A DNA stretch of 64,000 nt, from positions 1-64,000 of the IMG/VR virus record IMGVR_UViG_3300043446_004437, one strand, 5' to 3'. The notes under the pieces are model-generated. The model searched no databases. It saw nothing but the letters and a program-made list of their open reading frames with translations, and was not told the origin of the DNA. This DNA is from a virus. This document shows, one piece after another, positions 47,475 to 54,325 of this stretch; positions within the stretch are counted from its first letter, which is position 1, and each line of letters begins with the position of its first letter. The translations under genes and the position numbers were made by a program.

Positions 47475-47654
47475 GTGACTAAAACAATCAAACCATCATA
47501 TGAATATCTTAAGAAGTTAACAAAATTGCGCGAGCAAGTGAGACAGTCAATGCTTGGACAGGATCCACAAACTCAAGCAGAGTTAAGATTTGTAGAATCT
47601 AGAGTTGTGGAAAAGATGAAAGAAGTGCAACAAGCTTTGACGCTGAAAGTATGA
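47475..47654 (+). CDS. Small helical protein upstream of recA
   Basis: A 59-residue gene starting with GTG, 9 nt after an AGGAG site. It reads as one long charged helix (YLKKLTKLREQVRQSMLGQD, then AELRFVESRVVEKMKEVQQA). It ends 12 nt before the recA start, so the two are likely co-transcribed. It has no motif that tells its role. Confidence 0.55.
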   Translation: MTKTIKPSYEYLKKLTKLREQVRQSMLGQDPQTQAELRFVESRVVEKMKEVQQALTLKV

Positions 47655-47666
47655 TAAAATATTTTC

Positions 47667-48638
47667 ATGGATGATTCAAAAGCTTTAGATGTAATAATTG
47701 CTCAATTAGAGCGTCAATTTGGTTCCGGTTCAGTAATAACACTTGGTTCTACTAATATAGAAAAATGGCCATCGATACCTACTGGTGCACCAACACTGGA
47801 TAGAATACTTGGAATTGGTGGACTTCCTAGAGGAAGAATAGTAGAGATATATGGACCTGAGTCTTCGGGCAAATCTACAATAGCATTAACAGTTGTTACC
47901 GAAGCACAGAAGATGGGTCTTAAGTGCGCATATGTTGATGCCGAGCATGCGTTAGATCCGATCTACATGAATGCTCTTGGTGTGGATTTGGATAAGCTAA
48001 TATTTTCTCAGCCAGATTACGGCGAGCAGGCGCTTGAAATAGTTGATCGACTTGTTAGATCAGGAGAGGTTGGAGTTGTTGTTATTGACTCGGTTGCTTC
48101 GCTTATACCAAAAGCTGAACTTGAAGGTGAAATGGAGTCCGCTCAGATGGGTTTACAAGCTCGTCTAATGGCCAAAGCTATGCGCAAGCTCGTTTCTGCC
48201 GCATCGGAAACAAAAACACTTTTATTGTTTCTTAATCAATTAAGAAGTAAAATTGGTATTATGTTTGGTAATCCAGAAACCACTCCTGGTGGAATGGCAT
48301 TAAAATACGCTGCTTCAGTTCGCATAGATCTTCGCAAAAAAGAAGACCTAAAAGATAAATCAGGAGAAGCTGTTGGAATTAAGGTAAAAGCTAAAGTTAT
48401 TAAAAACAAAATGGCTCCACCATTAAAGATAACTGAGTTTGATATTCTTTATGGCAAGGGCGTTGACCAATACGGTTGTTTGTTTGACCTCGGATTGGAA
48501 CAAGGTATTTTTACTCAAAAAGGAGCATGGGTTTATTACGATGGCGAAAATTTTGCCCAAGGTAGAGATAATGCTGTAGAAAAACTTAAGCTAAATCAAG
48601 ATCTTGTTTCTTTGATTAAAGAGAAAAACAATATATGA
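47667..48638 (+). CDS. recA: RecA-type recombinase
   Basis: 323 residues, close to bacterial RecA length without its usual acidic tail. It has Walker A GPESSGKST (63-71), then YVDAEHALDP, Walker B VGVVVIDSVASLIPKAELEG, the L2 loop region FLNQLRSKIGIMFGNPETTP and the GGMALKYAASVRIDLRKKE strand. It catalyses ATP-dependent strand pairing in recombination and repair. It probably supports recombination-dependent replication in the phage. It starts the plus-strand side, with AT-rich codons like the left arm, and its stop overlaps the next gene by 4 nt. Confidence 0.9.
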   Translation: MDDSKALDVIIAQLERQFGSGSVITLGSTNIEKWPSIPTGAPTLDRILGIGGLPRGRIVEIYGPESSGKSTIALTVVTEAQKMGLKCAYVDAEHALDPIYMNALGVDLDKLIFSQPDYGEQALEIVDRLVRSGEVGVVVIDSVASLIPKAELEGEMESAQMGLQARLMAKAMRKLVSAASETKTLLLFLNQLRSKIGIMFGNPETTPGGMALKYAASVRIDLRKKEDLKDKSGEAVGIKVKAKVIKNKMAPPLKITEFDILYGKGVDQYGCLFDLGLEQGIFTQKGAWVYYDGENFAQGRDNAVEKLKLNQDLVSLIKEKNNI

Positions 48639-48802
48639 GTTCAAGTTTTGAATCAACAACTTGTGCGGAGTGTTCTTTCCCACCAAATCATTCAGTTACT
48701 AAACTTGGATCTAAAGATAAAGCTATAGATCGTTTTTCTATTAAGTGTAGAGATTGTGGTGATATGTGGGAAGAAACTTTGGTAAAAGACTCTAAAGAAT
48801 AA
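48635..48802 (+). CDS. Small zinc-ribbon protein coupled to recA
   Basis: A 55-residue gene starting inside the recA stop (ATGA). It has TTCAECSFPPNH near the N-terminus and KCRDCGDMWEE near the C-terminus: two CxxC knuckles about 25 residues apart, a classic zinc ribbon. The coupling to recA suggests a helper in recombination or transcription, though this is inferred from position. Confidence 0.6.
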   Translation: MSSSFESTTCAECSFPPNHSVTKLGSKDKAIDRFSIKCRDCGDMWEETLVKDSKE

Positions 48803-48810
48803 TCTTTTAT

Positions 48811-48850
48811 TTTCGGCGTTTCCCGCGGCGAAATTATTTTTTTATTTTTT
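48811..48850 (+). terminator. Putative terminator after the recA operon
   Basis: Imperfect arms TTTCGGCG and CGCGGCGAAA are followed by a T-rich run (ATTATTTTTTTATTTTTT). One mismatch lies in the stem. Confidence 0.45.
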
Positions 48851-48852
48851 GA

Positions 48853-48877
48853 GAGATTACTATATGTGTAGTATCTC
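48853..48877 (+). promoter_or_regulatory. Inverted repeat before the 48892 gene
   Basis: GAGATTACTA and TAGTATCTC pair with one bulged base and end 14 nt before the ATG at 48892. It could be an operator or a 5' leader hairpin. Confidence 0.35.
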
Positions 48878-48891
48878 AAGAGTTGGTGTTC

Positions 48892-49203
48892 ATGGAATAT
48901 TTGCGAAAGCTTATTGAGTTTATTAACTCTTTGGGTGATGACATTTTTGATGACAATGTTTATATCATGGATTCTGAAGACGAAAATGATGGCAAGTCTT
49001 TTATTTTAACTGTTCATTCTAATGATGATGGGAATGTTGTTTTTAATACTTTTAGCGTGGAACAGTGGGAGATGATGGACGATATTTGTGAGTTGACCGG
49101 CAAAGACAAGTTTGATGTTATAGAAGATCTTTGTAGGGATGGAGAGATTGAGTCTTGGATTGTTGATCCTACAGAGTTTCCTGATGATCTAGATAAATTC
49201 TAA
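48892..49203 (+). CDS. Acidic hypothetical protein
   Basis: 103 residues from the ATG at 48892 (GTG 48886 and TTG 48883 are in the same frame). It is very acidic: SLGDDIFDDNVYIMDSEDEN and VDPTEFPDDLDKF. This charge pattern resembles DNA-mimic or inhibitor proteins of phages, but no family is recognised. The ribosome site is weak. The gene faces a second acidic gene (49277-49471) across a shared two-way terminator. Confidence 0.5.
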   Translation: MEYLRKLIEFINSLGDDIFDDNVYIMDSEDENDGKSFILTVHSNDDGNVVFNTFSVEQWEMMDDICELTGKDKFDVIEDLCRDGEIESWIVDPTEFPDDLDKF

Positions 49204-49224
49204 TAATACTCATATAAAGATATA

Positions 49225-49256
49225 AAAAAACCCCCCGGTATATCCAGGGGGTTTTT
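49225..49256. terminator. Two-way terminator between convergent genes
   Basis: AAAAAACCCCCC and GGGGGTTTTT arms with a short loop lie between genes that converge. The A-run on one side and T-run on the other allow it to stop transcription from both directions. Confidence 0.75.
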
Positions 49257-49276
49257 CTTTTTATATATGTTTAATA

Positions 49277-49471
49277 TTAGTCATCGTAGCCATAGTTATC
49301 AAAATCATAATCCTCAACATCAACATACATAGATTTAGCCCCATAGTATGTCTTAGAGTCAAATTGATAAAAGATATCATCTTCAACATCTAACCCTTCA
49401 TAATCCTCAAACATATCCAGTTCGAGATTATCTTGGGATTCTTTTACCAACATATTCTTGTTGTCACTCAT
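49277..49471 (-). CDS. Highly acidic small protein
   Basis: A 64-residue gene with about a third Asp/Glu and many tyrosines (LELDMFEDYEGLDVEDDIFY; VDVEDYDFDNYGYDD). It has an AAGGATAAGAAA site. Its composition fits a DNA-mimic or a protein-binding inhibitor such as an anti-restriction factor. That is only a guess from charge. It is a minus-strand gene within the plus-strand block, so it is regulated separately. Confidence 0.5.
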   Translation of the reverse strand: MSDNKNMLVKESQDNLELDMFEDYEGLDVEDDIFYQFDSKTYYGAKSMYVDVEDYDFDNYGYDD

Positions 49472-49879
49472 TTTCTTATCCTTTTGTATTAGGCATTGAT
49501 GGTTATATGTTTAACGTACATGATATGTATATGACAGAGAAGATACTAGCAAAGCATGTGTGTTATAGCAACCTTTTGTAGAGAAATATTTCTATCTTTT
49601 TTCGCCGGCGATTTCCCTATAGGTATAAAAACATAGAAAAAAATTTTTCATATAAAAACATATATAAAAAAAACTAATAGGCTGAAAAAAAGAAAAAAAT
49701 TAGGGCCAGTACTAGTGGGTATTTGTTGAACCTTAAAGGTTTTAACGAGCCCACCCGGGTATACCCCATACAGTCTGATTGGATCGACTATAACTGTCCA
49801 TGATCCCTGGTTATTGATTACCCAGGTTAAATAATGTAATCAGAGAGACACTATCTCTCTATAATAAAAAGTGTAATAA
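49472..49879. other. Non-coding stretch of about 400 nt with inverted repeats
   Basis: No convincing gene on either strand. It holds the palindromes AGAAATATTTCT (near 49581) and CGCCGGCG (near 49603), an A-rich run at 49630-49700, and beyond it a two-level inverted repeat near 49715-49755 (AGTGGG with CCCAC, and within it AACCTTAAAGGTT). Further repeats follow at 49805-49825 (CCTGG...CCAGG) and 49843-49860 (AGAGA...TCTCT). The GC content changes here from the AT-rich to the GC-richer arm. It is a likely promoter or replication control region. Confidence 0.4.
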
Positions 49880-49891
49880 GGAGGTGTTGCT

Positions 49892-50461
49892 ATCGCAACA
49901 TACGCAAACCCAATCACAGACAAGCAATTCAACCTGTACAAGCGGGTTATCTCTGCAGCACAGGAAGGGCGCTACTACTTCGGTAATAGTGCTCTGTGGT
50001 ACATCAATGAGGGTGGCAAGAAGCTCATCATTGATATTGTGGATGCCTCTGTAGTAGAGTACAGTGACTACAATGGTGAGATGTACACTGATCACCGTGT
50101 GGCATCAGACCTTGTCACCTTCCTGCGTGGTGCAGAACCACAAAAGGAAGTGTCGGCTGAGTTCACTGCTTCAACAATGGAGTACTACCTCAGCGAATTG
50201 GTGAGGGCTGCTGAAGAAAACCGTATCATGTTTGGAAATGGCAAATACTTTGTCTATTTCAAGCATGACGGTACTGTAATGTGGTTTGACTACATCCATG
50301 CATGGAGCGGTACGGTGACAGTAAGCCAAATGTCCGAGCTTGGATCATGGCAGTACATGCAGAGCTACAGTGACCTTCGTATCAACGGAGAAACACGCAA
50401 GTGGATCATGGCGTATGAAGGAAACGAAATACGCAAGATCGTCTACAGGATTGCTAGCTAA
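49892..50461 (+). CDS. Hypothetical early protein with probable ATC start
   Basis: About 189 residues. The frame is open back to 49880, and a perfect AAGGAGGTG site ends 5 nt before an ATC. This gives an N-terminus (I/M)ATYANPITDKQFNLYKRV. A GTG at 50039 is the first usual start in frame but has no ribosome site and would lose 49 good residues. The protein has many Tyr/Trp and strands such as GNGKYFVYFKHDGTVMWFDY. I do not recognise the family. It ends just before the first of seven terminator/hairpin cassettes. Confidence 0.5.
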   Translation: MATYANPITDKQFNLYKRVISAAQEGRYYFGNSALWYINEGGKKLIIDIVDASVVEYSDYNGEMYTDHRVASDLVTFLRGAEPQKEVSAEFTASTMEYYLSELVRAAEENRIMFGNGKYFVYFKHDGTVMWFDYIHAWSGTVTVSQMSELGSWQYMQSYSDLRINGETRKWIMAYEGNEIRKIVYRIAS

Positions 50462-50483
50462 CTAGCTATCTTGCACAAAGAAG

Positions 50484-50556
50484 ATTCCCCTGGGCCAGTA
50501 ACCCTCTGCTGGCCTGGGGGATCTTTTTTTTATGACTAGGGAAAAGGTCTCTAGTT
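50484..50556 (+). terminator. Terminator plus CTAG hairpin, cassette 1
   Basis: A GATTCCCCTGGGCCAG / CTGGCCTGGGGGATC stem with T8 lies at 50484-50530, followed directly by TATGACTAG and a small stem ACTAGGGA / TCTCTAGT with loop AAAGG (50535-50555). It ends one gene and leads the next. Confidence 0.8.
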
Positions 50557-50609
50557 AGCAGGTGTGCTTTTGCTGCTTGTGTATGTGTACTCCACAAAAG
50601 GAGAACGAA

Positions 50610-51113
50610 ATGAGCACATACTTAGTAGTGATTGCATTTCTTGTCATTTCCATGGTTCCACAGCTTTTGGCAGTGTGGTACATCAATTGGGATTTCAAGA
50701 AGGAAGCCATTGCAGAACAGTTCGTTAAGAACATGATTTCTGCTATGGATGAAATTCTTGCCCAGAAGGAATTGCAAGAAAAGGTAAACCAGTTTGTAGA
50801 AGTAGGTTTTCCAACACCTTTTGTAGTTGGCATCACTGAAAACGATGTTGATTACTACAATTGGATTGATAACTACGCTTTTGCAAATGAAGAAGAAATC
50901 AGTGATCTTGATTTCTTTGCGGAATTACTTGAAAGTGAAATTGAACGTAAATCTTGGTCAGGAGTTCCTGACGGTAACGGGATTAAGCGCTACAATGGCA
51001 CTATCAAGTGTGGGTACCAGTTGTATCATGATGGGAAATTCGTTTCTCATAACAAGATGGACTTTTTCCGTTCACACGGAATCCGCGGAAACAAGCCAAA
51101 AACACACAAGTAA
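50610..51113 (+). CDS. Membrane-anchored early protein (unknown)
   Basis: 167 residues from the ATG at 50610, 5-6 nt after AAAGGAGAACG. A GTG at 50562 would add a Cys-rich stretch without a ribosome site. Residues 2-24 (STYLVVIAFLVISMVPQLLA) form a membrane segment. The rest is soluble and acidic, with DVDYYNWIDNYAFANEEEIS. It is probably a cytoplasmic domain tethered to the membrane. The function is not known. Confidence 0.55.
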   Translation: MSTYLVVIAFLVISMVPQLLAVWYINWDFKKEAIAEQFVKNMISAMDEILAQKELQEKVNQFVEVGFPTPFVVGITENDVDYYNWIDNYAFANEEEISDLDFFAELLESEIERKSWSGVPDGNGIKRYNGTIKCGYQLYHDGKFVSHNKMDFFRSHGIRGNKPKTHK

Positions 51114-51173
51114 TTACTAACCCGTATACATACACGGGCTGTAAGAGAACACCTGAAGATAGTCAAATAAAAA

Positions 51174-51240
51174 GATTCCCCTGGGGACTTCGGTCCCTGG
51201 GGGATCTTTTTTTTATGACTAGTTAATAGACCTCAGAAAG
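51174..51240 (+). terminator. Terminator plus TATGACTAG element, cassette 2
   Basis: GATTCCCCTGGGGAC / GTCCCTGGGGGATC with a TTCG loop (51174-51205) and T8, then TATGACTAG. The small downstream stem is weak in this copy (ACTAGTTAATAGACCTCAG). A further inverted repeat CCCGT...ACGGG lies at 51121-51138. Confidence 0.75.
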
Positions 51241-51247
51241 GAGGTGA

Positions 51248-51427
51248 ATGCTTACCAGCAATATGCATGGGCAACGGCCTACGCCATATTGTCACATCAC
51301 GGGTGAAGGACTCATGGTGGACAAATGGGGTGACCCGTTGGATTCGTGGATAAAGTTCGTCAATGGAGAAGCCATATGTGGCCATCGCCATGCTGACGGG
51401 ACAGACCACGAGTTCCCAGCAAACTGA
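51248..51427 (+). CDS. Small His/Cys-containing protein
   Basis: A 59-residue gene beginning MLTSNMHGQRPTPYCHITGE. Histidines and cysteines in PYCHITGE and AICGHRHADGTDHE could bind a metal. The AAAGGAGGTGA site lies only about 3 nt from this ATG. The next in-frame ATG at 51263 is too far (about 18 nt), so the exact start is open. It is bracketed by two terminator cassettes, so it is its own transcription unit. Confidence 0.45.
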   Translation: MLTSNMHGQRPTPYCHITGEGLMVDKWGDPLDSWIKFVNGEAICGHRHADGTDHEFPAN

Positions 51428-51478
51428 CTAAGAGTCAGGGCAGTGGTGACGCCTGGTAACAGAACAATCACCAACTAA

Positions 51479-51543
51479 GAAACCCCTGGAGGCCTTTGCC
51501 TCTGGGGGTTTCTTTTTTATGACTAGGGAATAGGTCTCTAGTT
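51479..51543 (+). terminator. Terminator plus CTAG hairpin, cassette 3
   Basis: GAAACCCCTGGAGGC / GCCTCTGGGGGTTTC stem (51479-51512) with T6, then TATGACTAG and the small stem ACTAGGGA / TCTCTAGT with loop ATAGG (51522-51542). Confidence 0.8.
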
Positions 51544-51563
51544 TTAGAGTAAAGGAGAAAGAA

Positions 51564-51779
51564 ATGGATGAGTTCTTTGAGCTCATCGAAGAGATCTATG
51601 ATCTCCAGATGAAGTGGGAGAATCTGTTGTTTGAACAACAGGTTTTGCTGTTGAGTAGGGTGAGTTGTTCAAGGGGAAGGTACGATGAGATAAATCGTGA
51701 ATTGCGTGAAGTTTGCGATGAGTGCAGTCGTATTGGAGTGTTGTTGGGAGAGAAGGAATTGGAACTCGAGAAGTTTTAA
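51564..51779 (+). CDS. Small coiled-coil early protein
   Basis: A 71-residue protein of one charged helix (MDEFFELIEEIYDLQMKWEN; LREVCDECSRIGVLLGEKEL) with an AAAGGAGAAAG site. It has two cysteines spaced CxxxC. It could bind a host protein as a small takeover peptide, as many phage early genes do, but no family is recognised. Confidence 0.5.
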   Translation: MDEFFELIEEIYDLQMKWENLLFEQQVLLLSRVSCSRGRYDEINRELREVCDECSRIGVLLGEKELELEKF

Positions 51780-51823
51780 TAACTCAAAGTGCAAGACCAA
51801 GAAGTGGGTATCAGGTCAAAGAG

Positions 51824-51877
51824 AAAAGGGTCCTTTTGGGCCCTTTTTTCTTTATGACTAGTGGATAGGCCACTAAT
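51824..51877 (+). terminator. Terminator plus CTAG hairpin, cassette 4
   Basis: AAAAGGGTCC / GGGCCCTTTT stem (51824-51847) is a different terminator from the others, yet is followed by the same TATGACTAG element. The small stem is ACTAGTGG / CCACTAAT with loop ATAGG (51857-51877), one mismatch. Confidence 0.75.
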
Positions 51878-51898
51878 CTTTAATTAAGGAGAAGAATA

Positions 51899-52225
51899 AT
51901 GAAAGAAATGGAATGGTGTGGATGCATGGATGCGCGTTCATGGAAAGATGGCTTTGCTGACATCTTTAGCAGGGAGCTAGTAGAAGGTAAAAGAAAAGGT
52001 GAGTTGTATGAATTGTTTGAAGTGAAAAGCTTTGAAGAATTCAAGGATGAGTTAAGTGATATTGCATGGGGCATAGGACGTATTGTTGGTGGTTTGTTTG
52101 GTAAGCCATATGTACGGATTATTGGTGATGCAAAGCACTACAACAAGGTTGTTTCTCGTATAAATGAATATGGTTGTATGAGGAGCAAGCGATTCTTGGT
52201 TAACGGCGAATGTCCAAACAAGTGA
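51899..52225 (+). CDS. Hypothetical early protein
   Basis: A 108-residue protein beginning MKEMEWCGCMDARSWKDGFA, with an AAGGAGAAGAAT site. It has an N-terminal CGC and helical segments (ELFEVKSFEEFKDELSDIAW), then a small glycine-rich strand region (GIGRIVGGLFGKPYVRIIGD). It is followed at 15 nt by the HAD phosphatase gene. I cannot name a family. Confidence 0.5.
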   Translation: MKEMEWCGCMDARSWKDGFADIFSRELVEGKRKGELYELFEVKSFEEFKDELSDIAWGIGRIVGGLFGKPYVRIIGDAKHYNKVVSRINEYGCMRSKRFLVNGECPNK

Positions 52226-52239
52226 TTAAGGAGAACAAC

Positions 52240-52671
52240 ATGAAAGAAAAAGCGATAATCGTTGACATTGATGGCACTTTATTTGAAGAGGCGCCAGGCT
52301 GGACAATGGAGACTGATGCATGGTGGGTGGAAGAAACACTTAAGATGCGTGAGTTGGAAGTTGGGATTGGATTAATTAAGGTATTTAAGGAGATGGGATT
52401 TAAGTTGGTTTTCTTGACAGCAAGAGGACAAAGCTGCAAGAAGAACACTTGGATCAGATTTAAGAAAGCAGGCATTCATAGCTTGGTGGACTCGATGTGG
52501 CACAGGCCAATTAAGTGGAGCGAATTACCACCAGTTGAATACAAGAGGCTTATGATGCAACGGATTATGAAAAAGTATGATGTTGTATTTGCTATGGATG
52601 ATAGCGATAAGAACCTGGAAATGTTCAAGGGTTTGGGAATTAAAGTATTCGATGCAAAGAAATGGTGGTAA
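52240..52671 (+). CDS. HAD-superfamily phosphatase
   Basis: 143 residues from ATG 52240, 6 nt after AAGGAGAACAA. The aspartate nucleophile motif is VDIDGTLF (first and second Asp), motif II is VFLTARGQSC, a lysine follows near KRLMMQRIMKK, and the metal acids are in FAMDDSDKNLEMFKGLG. This is a small capless HAD, like polynucleotide 3'-phosphatase or nucleotidase domains of phages. An earlier ATG at 52210 lies within the previous gene. It is followed by a possible ADP-ribosyltransferase at 2 nt, so the two may act in one pathway. Confidence 0.75.
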   Translation: MKEKAIIVDIDGTLFEEAPGWTMETDAWWVEETLKMRELEVGIGLIKVFKEMGFKLVFLTARGQSCKKNTWIRFKKAGIHSLVDSMWHRPIKWSELPPVEYKRLMMQRIMKKYDVVFAMDDSDKNLEMFKGLGIKVFDAKKWW

Positions 52672-52673
52672 AC

Positions 52674-53078
52674 ATGAAAACGTTGGAACAAATCAAGCAA
52701 TACATTCTTAATACTGGTGTACTGTGGCACCTTACCACAGAGGCTAACAGTAGGCGGATAGTTAATGGTGGGATGGTGCTTACGCCTACCAACAACAGGG
52801 TTTATTTCTATGTAAATCCATCGGTGACACCATCAGACTATGATCTTTGCAGGTCGTATGTTAATGCAGATGGGGTGTATGTGTACATGCGTAACCTTGA
52901 TATGTGGCAGGTAGAGGTTACTCAAGAGATGCTTGACAACATGCATCTAGACATGGCGTTGAATGAGTTCCACCCAGGTGCAGCTGTCTACATTGAGGGT
53001 GTTGAAATCAAAGCTACCCTCCATACTCCTAGCGCACGAAAGATCGGTGTGCCATGTACTGAGTACCGCAACAAATAA
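52674..53078 (+). CDS. Possible ADP-ribosyltransferase-fold protein
   Basis: About 134 residues. The segment GVLWHLTTEANSRRIVNGGM resembles the first strand of ART-fold enzymes (hydrophobic-W/Y-H-x-T, then N..xI...G). RVYFYVNPSVTPSD follows at the place of the aromatic second motif, and a glutamate near WQVEVTQEML could be the third. Together they fit an H-Y-E type ADP-ribosyl or RNA 2'-phosphotransferase fold. I rate this as a lead, not a firm call. It lies 2 nt after the HAD gene. An ATG at 52662 is also in frame. Confidence 0.45.
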   Translation: MKTLEQIKQYILNTGVLWHLTTEANSRRIVNGGMVLTPTNNRVYFYVNPSVTPSDYDLCRSYVNADGVYVYMRNLDMWQVEVTQEMLDNMHLDMALNEFHPGAAVYIEGVEIKATLHTPSARKIGVPCTEYRNK

Positions 53079-53215
53079 GGCGAAACCCTACCAAGGGTCA
53101 CTGTGGGATGACTGCCCACGGTCTGAAGAAGCCAAGTCAAATTAAACAACAGTGCTACTGTTCTTTACTTGCTGTCCAGGTTGTTAAGTAAACAACAAAC
53201 AACAAGGAGAAAAAC
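53079..53215 (+). promoter_or_regulatory. Structured spacer before the 53216 gene
   Basis: It contains two small hairpins (ACCCT...AGGGT near 53086-53100, GTGGG...CCCAC near 53103-53119) and the left arm of a 31-bp inverted repeat (53152-53182), followed by the AAGGAGA ribosome site. Confidence 0.4.
53152..53182 (+). repeat. Left arm of 31-bp inverted repeat
   Basis: It pairs with 53509-53539 at 30 of 31 positions. The one difference would be a G-U pair in RNA. Key part: CTTGCTGTCCAGG. Confidence 0.85.
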
Positions 53216-53500
53216 ATGCACATATTGTCAGAAATCATCCTGGTGCTCTTCGCCGTATCGGTGATTGGCATCTTCGTTCTCACCATTGTTGGTGAGGTGG
53301 CATGGAGCTTGCTGGCTATTGCCGGCAAGATCAACAGGAAGTACGGTTCCTACGAAGCGGTGAAGGCTGCTGCGTTTGGGGTGGTGTACTACATGCTGCT
53401 GGCAAGTCAGAGTAACTCAACGTTTGTCGTGTGGTTTCTCACAATCTTCATGACATTGGGTTTTCTGAATCGTGTACGACAGAAGGCAGTAAGTAAGTAA
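53216..53500 (+). CDS. Small membrane protein framed by inverted repeats
   Basis: A 94-residue protein with two hydrophobic segments (residues 5-35, SEIILVLFAVSVIGIFVLTI; and 58-85, FGVVYYMLLASQSNSTFVVW), so probably an integral membrane protein with a basic tail. It has an AAGGAGAAAAAC site. Its stop lies in a run of five GTAA units. Matching arms of an inverted repeat flank the gene exactly, so it may be a mobile or RNA-folded cassette. The function is not known. Confidence 0.55.
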   Translation: MHILSEIILVLFAVSVIGIFVLTIVGEVAWSLLAIAGKINRKYGSYEAVKAAAFGVVYYMLLASQSNSTFVVWFLTIFMTLGFLNRVRQKAVSK

Positions 53501-53508
53501 GTAAGTAA
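53489..53508 (+). repeat. GTAA tandem repeat, five units
   Basis: Five GTAA units run through the stop codon of the 53216 gene, up to the right inverted-repeat arm. Slippage here would not change the protein much, as stops occur often in the repeat. Confidence 0.8.
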
Positions 53509-53539
53509 AACCTGGACAGCAAGTAAAGGACAGTAGCAC
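53509..53539 (+). repeat. Right arm of 31-bp inverted repeat
   Basis: Complement of 53152-53182. It lies directly after the 53216 gene and 24 nt before the next ATG. Key part: CCTGGACAGCAAG. Confidence 0.85.
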
Positions 53540-53562
53540 ATAAACAAACAAAGGAGAAAGAA

Positions 53563-53808
53563 ATGTCAGCAAACCCTGAGCAGCAGGCTCGTGACGCCGT
53601 CATGAGCAAGTTGAAGATGATCAAGTCCTTGGACTTGACCCCAAATGAGTTGGAGTCCACCGAGCAGGAGGAGATCGAGTACCGTGCGATCTACGAGCTC
53701 GTGCTCAACGAGGGCATCGCACGTGGTTTCGAGCCTCGCGTGGTCTGCGCGATCCTTGGTCAGGCTCTCAACCTTGCTGCTGCAACCTGGTGGATCAGCC
53801 GGAAGTAG
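53563..53808 (+). CDS. Small helical early protein
   Basis: An 81-residue protein beginning MSANPEQQARDAVMSKLKMI, rich in Glu/Ala, with a hydrophobic C-terminal helix (VVCAILGQALNLAAATWWIS). It is markedly more GC-rich than its neighbours. It has an AAAGGAGAAAG site and ends before cassette 5. I do not recognise the family. Confidence 0.5.
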   Translation: MSANPEQQARDAVMSKLKMIKSLDLTPNELESTEQEEIEYRAIYELVLNEGIARGFEPRVVCAILGQALNLAAATWWISRK

Positions 53809-53825
53809 CTGATTGCAATAAAAGT

Positions 53826-53888
53826 AACCCCTGGGGACTTCGGTCCCTGGGGGTTTCTTTTTTATGACTAGGGAAAAGGTTTCTAGTT
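53826..53888 (+). terminator. Terminator plus CTAG hairpin, cassette 5
   Basis: AACCCCTGGGGAC / GTCCCTGGGGGTT with a TTCG loop (53826-53854), T6, TATGACTAG and the small stem ACTAGGGA / TTTCTAGT with loop AAAGG (53867-53887). The 3' strand differs from cassette 1 but keeps pairing through G-U. Confidence 0.8.
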
Positions 53889-53914
53889 TACAGTTAAACA
53901 AAGGAGAAAAACAA

Positions 53915-54217
53915 ATGATGAAACTAATTGAAGTTCGTCGTGACAACGAGGAGACGGAAATTCTTCTGCTCGATGTCATTTCAACCCATGACGAATGGGA
54001 AAAGATGAACGAAGAAGAACACAGGCGAGTCGATGAGTTGCTTGCTAACCAGCGAAACGACGAGTCCGGCATGCTCGTCGCTCGAGACCCAGATGATGGG
54101 TCTATGATCATCTTCCCCGAAGATACGGTTGTGGCAACACTTGACAAGTACAACTTTGCGACTGTCGTCTGGGCTGGCAAGTTTCCAAATTTTGTGTGCA
54201 GAATTTTGCGTAAGTAA
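53915..54217 (+). CDS. Acidic early protein (unknown)
   Basis: 100 residues from the ATG at 53915, after AAAGGAGAAAAACAA. It is charged (RRDNEETEILLLDVISTHDE; NEEEHRRVDELLANQRNDES), then a beta stretch (IIFPEDTVVATLDKYNFATV). An upstream start at 53864 would lie inside the terminator cassette. There is no known family or motif. Confidence 0.5.
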   Translation: MMKLIEVRRDNEETEILLLDVISTHDEWEKMNEEEHRRVDELLANQRNDESGMLVARDPDDGSMIIFPEDTVVATLDKYNFATVVWAGKFPNFVCRILRK

Positions 54218-54243
54218 TCGCAATCATCGTTGCAATGCAGTGA

Positions 54244-54280
54244 GATAGCATAAGAGTTGGTTCGTCCTGCTTGTGCTATC
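54244..54280 (+). ncRNA. Intergenic 11-bp hairpin, copy A
   Basis: GATAGCATAAG (54244-54254) pairs with CTTGTGCTATC (54270-54280). Its flanks GTGAGA and CAACTCTGT are shared with copy B at 54651-54693. No T-run follows, so it is not a simple terminator. Confidence 0.6.
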
Positions 54281-54325
54281 AACTCTGTTGTGCAACATCA
54301 ACAGATAACAGAAACAGAGATAACA

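Noticed and set aside
53864-54217. Longer start for the 53915 gene at 53864
   Set aside because: It would begin inside the terminator/hairpin cassette, while ATG 53915 has a proper ribosome site.
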